Positions 60,965 to 64,000 of a DNA stretch of 64,000 nt are shown here, piece by piece. Origin of the DNA: Epiperipatus broadwayi (lineage: Eukaryota > Onychophora > Udeonychophora > Euonychophora > Peripatidae); NCBI GenBank assembly GCA_028023455.1, contig JAQFVV010006293.1, forward strand, positions 1,995,844-2,059,843, in the 5' to 3' direction. The notes under the pieces are model-generated. The model was not told the DNA's origin and did not search any database. It saw nothing but the letters and a program-made list of their open reading frames with translations. Position numbers and translations under genes: made by a program. Each line of letters starts with the position of its first letter. Within the stretch, counting starts at the first letter, position 1.

Positions 60965-61145
60965 TGTGATCAGGTGGGTCAGCAATATGAGATGGCACTG
61001 AGAGTAGTGGGTTGTGTGAAAGTCTGAGTTAGAATCCTGCCTATATTATATATATAAATGCAGGTTTAAGCCTGTACAATGTATTAATTTTTCCTGTAAT
61101 TGTAATTTATATATATGTTACCAAATTTTTAATAAATAAATATAA
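60965..61145 (+). mobile_element. Second tRNA-like SINE segment inside the hAT-like element
   Basis: The plus strand has CAGGTGGGTCAGCAATATGA (A-box-like) and GAGTTAGAATCCTG (B-box-like), then an AT-rich tail. It shares GGGTTGTGTGAAAGTCTGAG with the minus-strand segment at 60650-60735, so the two are inverted relatives. Confidence 0.5.
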
Positions 61146-62373
61146 ATAAAATATATTTACATTTTTTTTCTTTTTAACATATTACACCAGTTTTTTTTAG
61201 TTTGTGAATTATATTTATAAATGTAATATGAAAAATGCAATATATAATTGTGGCTCCCCAATTTTTTTTTAAATTCTCAACTGGCTCATGTCAAGTTAAA
61301 GGTTGGGCATCCTGGCTGTAAGTTATAGCTAAAACCCCAATTCAAGATTCAAAAAACCCACTCTTAATGATTTAAAAAACCTAGACTAATAAGCCAAAAC
61401 AAAGAGGAAAGCCAACTCCCTCTCCTCCTCATTACATGGACAACTAAAATGCTAAATAACATCAATGTAAAGTTCAATGACATCATTCCTAGGGGCTTTA
61501 TACCACATTCCATCAATTTTTCTCTGACAATTCCATTATCTTATATGTTACTGATACCTATTGTTCCCTATATTATTTCCCAAGGGCATTATTGTATGAA
61601 GCACTTAGCTCCCAAAACTTATAAGATTCTGTGATTTACCTGGCTGATCACCCTAATCCTAGATACTTGGTTATTGAATTTTATGATTCAAGGAAAAAAA
61701 ACAATTTAGGGAAAAGATTAAGACATTGCACAATTTGGCATTGATTGTTGTCAACGAACAATGCCAAAGCCACATAACTGGAACTATTAAAACACCTGTT
61801 TAGCTTACAATATACGGGTCTTCCCAAAAATTAATGGCATCATTCACAACAGTGGTTTTGTACCTACAAATATATCTCCAGGACACTCAGTTTCCATTTA
61901 CAATAACAGTTTTGAATTTAAAGTAAAACTAAATAAGATCCCCACTCAAATCTTTAACCAAGAGGCCACACTTCACATTTATATGAGAGGTATAAAATCT
62001 TAATGTTCTCTAGTAGCTAGCAAGGACATTTAATCATCAATTTCCCCACTGCCTGGTGTCTGTAATGTAACCAAATAGGAAAACATATGCCAAGATGCAT
62101 TTACAATAAAAATCCAAACTTTTACTAAAAGTAACATTCACCAACAAATGCAAAATGACAACCACCATACAGATGATAGACCCACATTTTTAACAGTCTA
62201 CTAGCCATAATGATCAAACTACCAATTGCAATACAAACCAGGCACCTGGATTCAGAAATGAACAGTATACCAAAACCAATTTGACTTTCTAGAATTAAAA
62301 AGCAGAAGTCAATCACCCCTGAAACTAACATTGTACACAACTTTCAAATAATCCATTTCATACTACCGATTTC

Positions 62374-63960
62374 TTGCTGAAGCTAATCACAATACCAAAC
62401 TCTTGTTATCCAGGGCTACATGGAATCCCTAAATTTGTATTTTCACATCTCAGTCAGTTTGTCACCACATATCAATGTGATTTAGAAAATTATCTATCAC
62501 CATGGGTGTTTGACATAAATGATCTATATCTAATCTCCTTAGTTAGATTCAACAAAAAGCAAGCTTCAATATCCAAACTATCTAATCTGTGATAAATCTC
62601 AATAGGGCCACTTAGTATTAAAATCTTGGAGAAGGTTCTAAAAGATAAAATTGAACCATATCTCCTACCTCTATTATCACTGATCAACATGCAAAAAAAG
62701 GCTCCTCAACAGGCCAAGCTACCATCATTTCAAAATCATTGTAAATTCCGTTCAAGAGCAGAAAAAAATATGCTCCAATGACTATTCAAATTGACATTGA
62801 GGCTGCTTTTGACTTGGTTGCTATTGAAATTTTAATTCAGACTCTTGCAGACACCAACATACCTCATTCTCTCTTATACCTACTAACCAACCTACTGCTT
62901 AGTCATGAAATCCATATTACAATTAATTTGTAGAACATCACCTTCATTTTCTCCTCACCAATCCATATCTCAAGGATCTCCACTCAGTTCTTTATTATTC
63001 ATGTTATACATTAACCATCTCATAAACAAAATACAACAAAAAATTATAAGGAATTCAAATTCCACACATTGGGCTACATATAGATGTATTGCATACATGG
63101 ATGAGTTTTTCTACCTCCAAAAAACAACTACCTACTCTGGAAAACATAACTCCTGAATACGCTTTCAAATATAAACTCAAAATTATAATAAACTAGCTAA
63201 TTTCCTTGGATTCTCTTTATACCTAGGGCCCTCTGGAATGAGACAAAAGATCCAGAAAAAACTGAAAGATGATGCTGAATGCATAACCAATTCTCTCTCC
63301 AAAATCTACTTCTCATTATATGCAAAAGTATGCTTTTCAATTAGCTAGTAACTATAAAAATAACCTATTACCAATCATAAACTTCACTAAATCTATCATT
63401 TCATCCATTTACTCATTCTATAGCAAGTTATTATGGTATCTCTGTAAAACGACTTAATCTTCCAACCAGCCACGAATAAGGTCTTCACTCTATTCAAATT
63501 TTTCATAAGTGAAAAAGTAATAATCTCATGACTGCACTGATAAGAAGTTTTTCAGCTCTCAAATGCGTTCTTCAAATAACATCCACAGACTGACCGCCAC
63601 CTTCACATAGATATTTGTTTTTGCTTGTAAACCAACTCCAAAACATTTATGATCAGGTTTCTTTTTTGGGTGTTGGTAAATACACATACTGGAACATTTA
63701 TAATATGCTGTACCCAGACCTAACTACTGATCCGCAGTCACCAATGCTAAATATGAATAACAGTCAGTTGATGCAGTCATTCAAAAAATAGTAATTGGAG
63801 CCCAAATTTTTTTACTTTCTCTTAAGACTAAATCTTCATGCTCTACCCATCTCCTATTTTTTTAAATACTGCAAGTTTTGCATCAAAATTGATTTTATCT
63901 GTTCCTTATATAATAGGGAAGAAGAAATGTGACCAAAGTAGATATAGTGCTTTGCAAATT
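62374..63960 (+). pseudogene. LINE copy 4 ORF2 RT remnant
   Basis: Pieces follow LINE copy 1 ORF2 in order: GLHGIPKFVFSHLSQF (about 62415), MTIQIDIEAAFDLV (motif A, about 62779-62820), SQGSPLSSLLFMLYIN (motif B, about 62968-63015), AYMDEFFYL (motif C with the second aspartate changed to glutamate, about 63090-63116), and thumb-like pieces to about 63500. Frames shift repeatedly, so this is inactive. Confidence 0.75.
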
Positions 63961-64000
63961 AAATAGGAGTTCAAACTAATTTGATTAAATAATCATTTTG

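Larger units (their letters stand above)
60445..61315. mobile_element. hAT-like non-autonomous DNA transposon
   Basis: An 871-base insert is flanked by a perfect 8-base duplication CTGTAAGT (60437-60444 and 61316-61323), the target size of hAT elements. The ends are imperfect inverted repeats, CAGGGATACCCAACC at the left and, on the complement, CCAGGATGCCCAACC at the right (12 of 15 identical), starting with the CAGGG typical of hAT. Subterminal GTGGCTC words recur near both ends. No transposase ORF exists. The flanking TAGCTAAAAC-like sequence belongs to LINE copy 4. Confidence 0.85.
60134..64000 (+). mobile_element. L1/Tx1-like LINE, copy 4, rearranged, runs off window
   Basis: The ORF1-like start (NASIAKTN near 60414, compare YASILK in copy 1) is interrupted by a hAT-like element at 60445. 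ORF1-like pieces with cysteine-rich remains continue to about 62100. RT-like sequence begins about 62374 (GLHGIPKFVFSHLSQF, compare THAIPKFLLSHLSHF in copy 1), so the endonuclease seems deleted. The copy continues to the window end without a seen 3' terminus. Confidence 0.7.

Overview
This window is strongly AT-rich eukaryotic DNA, most likely from an invertebrate metazoan. It has many homopolymer and microsatellite runs, no convincing host protein-coding gene, and a large load of retroelements: L1/Tx1-like LINEs, an RTE-clade LINE, Penelope-like elements (PLEs), Ty3/gypsy elements, tRNA-derived SINEs, a hAT-like element and a small TA-flanked MITE. The sequence alone does not fix the species or phylum. 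No CRISPR array, operon or functional RNA gene was found.

Bases 1-38000 are mostly decayed, featureless AT-rich sequence with old transposon remnants. These are a SINE-like unit inside an inverted repeat (2910-3257), LINE reverse transcriptase and endonuclease fossils (3640-5400), a foldback repeat (5780-6103), an ordered but stop-ridden gypsy pol (6545-8420), and a long RTE LINE fossil (21640-24580) interrupted by a tRNA-like SINE with a perfect 15-bp target duplication. There is also a compound tetranucleotide microsatellite (25378-25690) and Penelope-like fragments at 29810-30725, 32435-32990 and 33950-35040. A Ty3/gypsy-type gag-protease ORF (38090-39482) is the longest intact coding stretch. 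It is cut by an assembly gap of 500 N.

Bases 39983-64000 are the most interesting part. They resemble a trinucleotide-repeat landing pad, (TAG)n with CAG and TAA variants, colonised again and again by retroelements. Four copies of related L1/Tx1-like LINEs lie here: copy 1, nearly complete, minus strand; copy 2, a 5'-truncated tail, minus strand; copy 3, full length but decayed, plus strand; and copy 4, plus strand, running off the window. Where junctions are readable the LINE borders the trinucleotide repeat, and the 3' tail in sense orientation always runs directly into TAG units. A Penelope-like element with 315-bp inverted terminal repeats lies between TAG/TAA tracts in the same zone. The pattern suggests LINEs with target preference for a TAG microsatellite. 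Copy 1 is broken only by frame changes, most of them at or near short homopolymers, so it may be a young element or carry assembly errors.

The elements nest in each other: a SINE in the RTE LINE, a repeat-bearing insert in LINE copy 3, and a hAT-like element (with its own SINE-like segments) in LINE copy 4. This gives a relative insertion order. All protein calls rest on motifs read by eye; no database search was possible.
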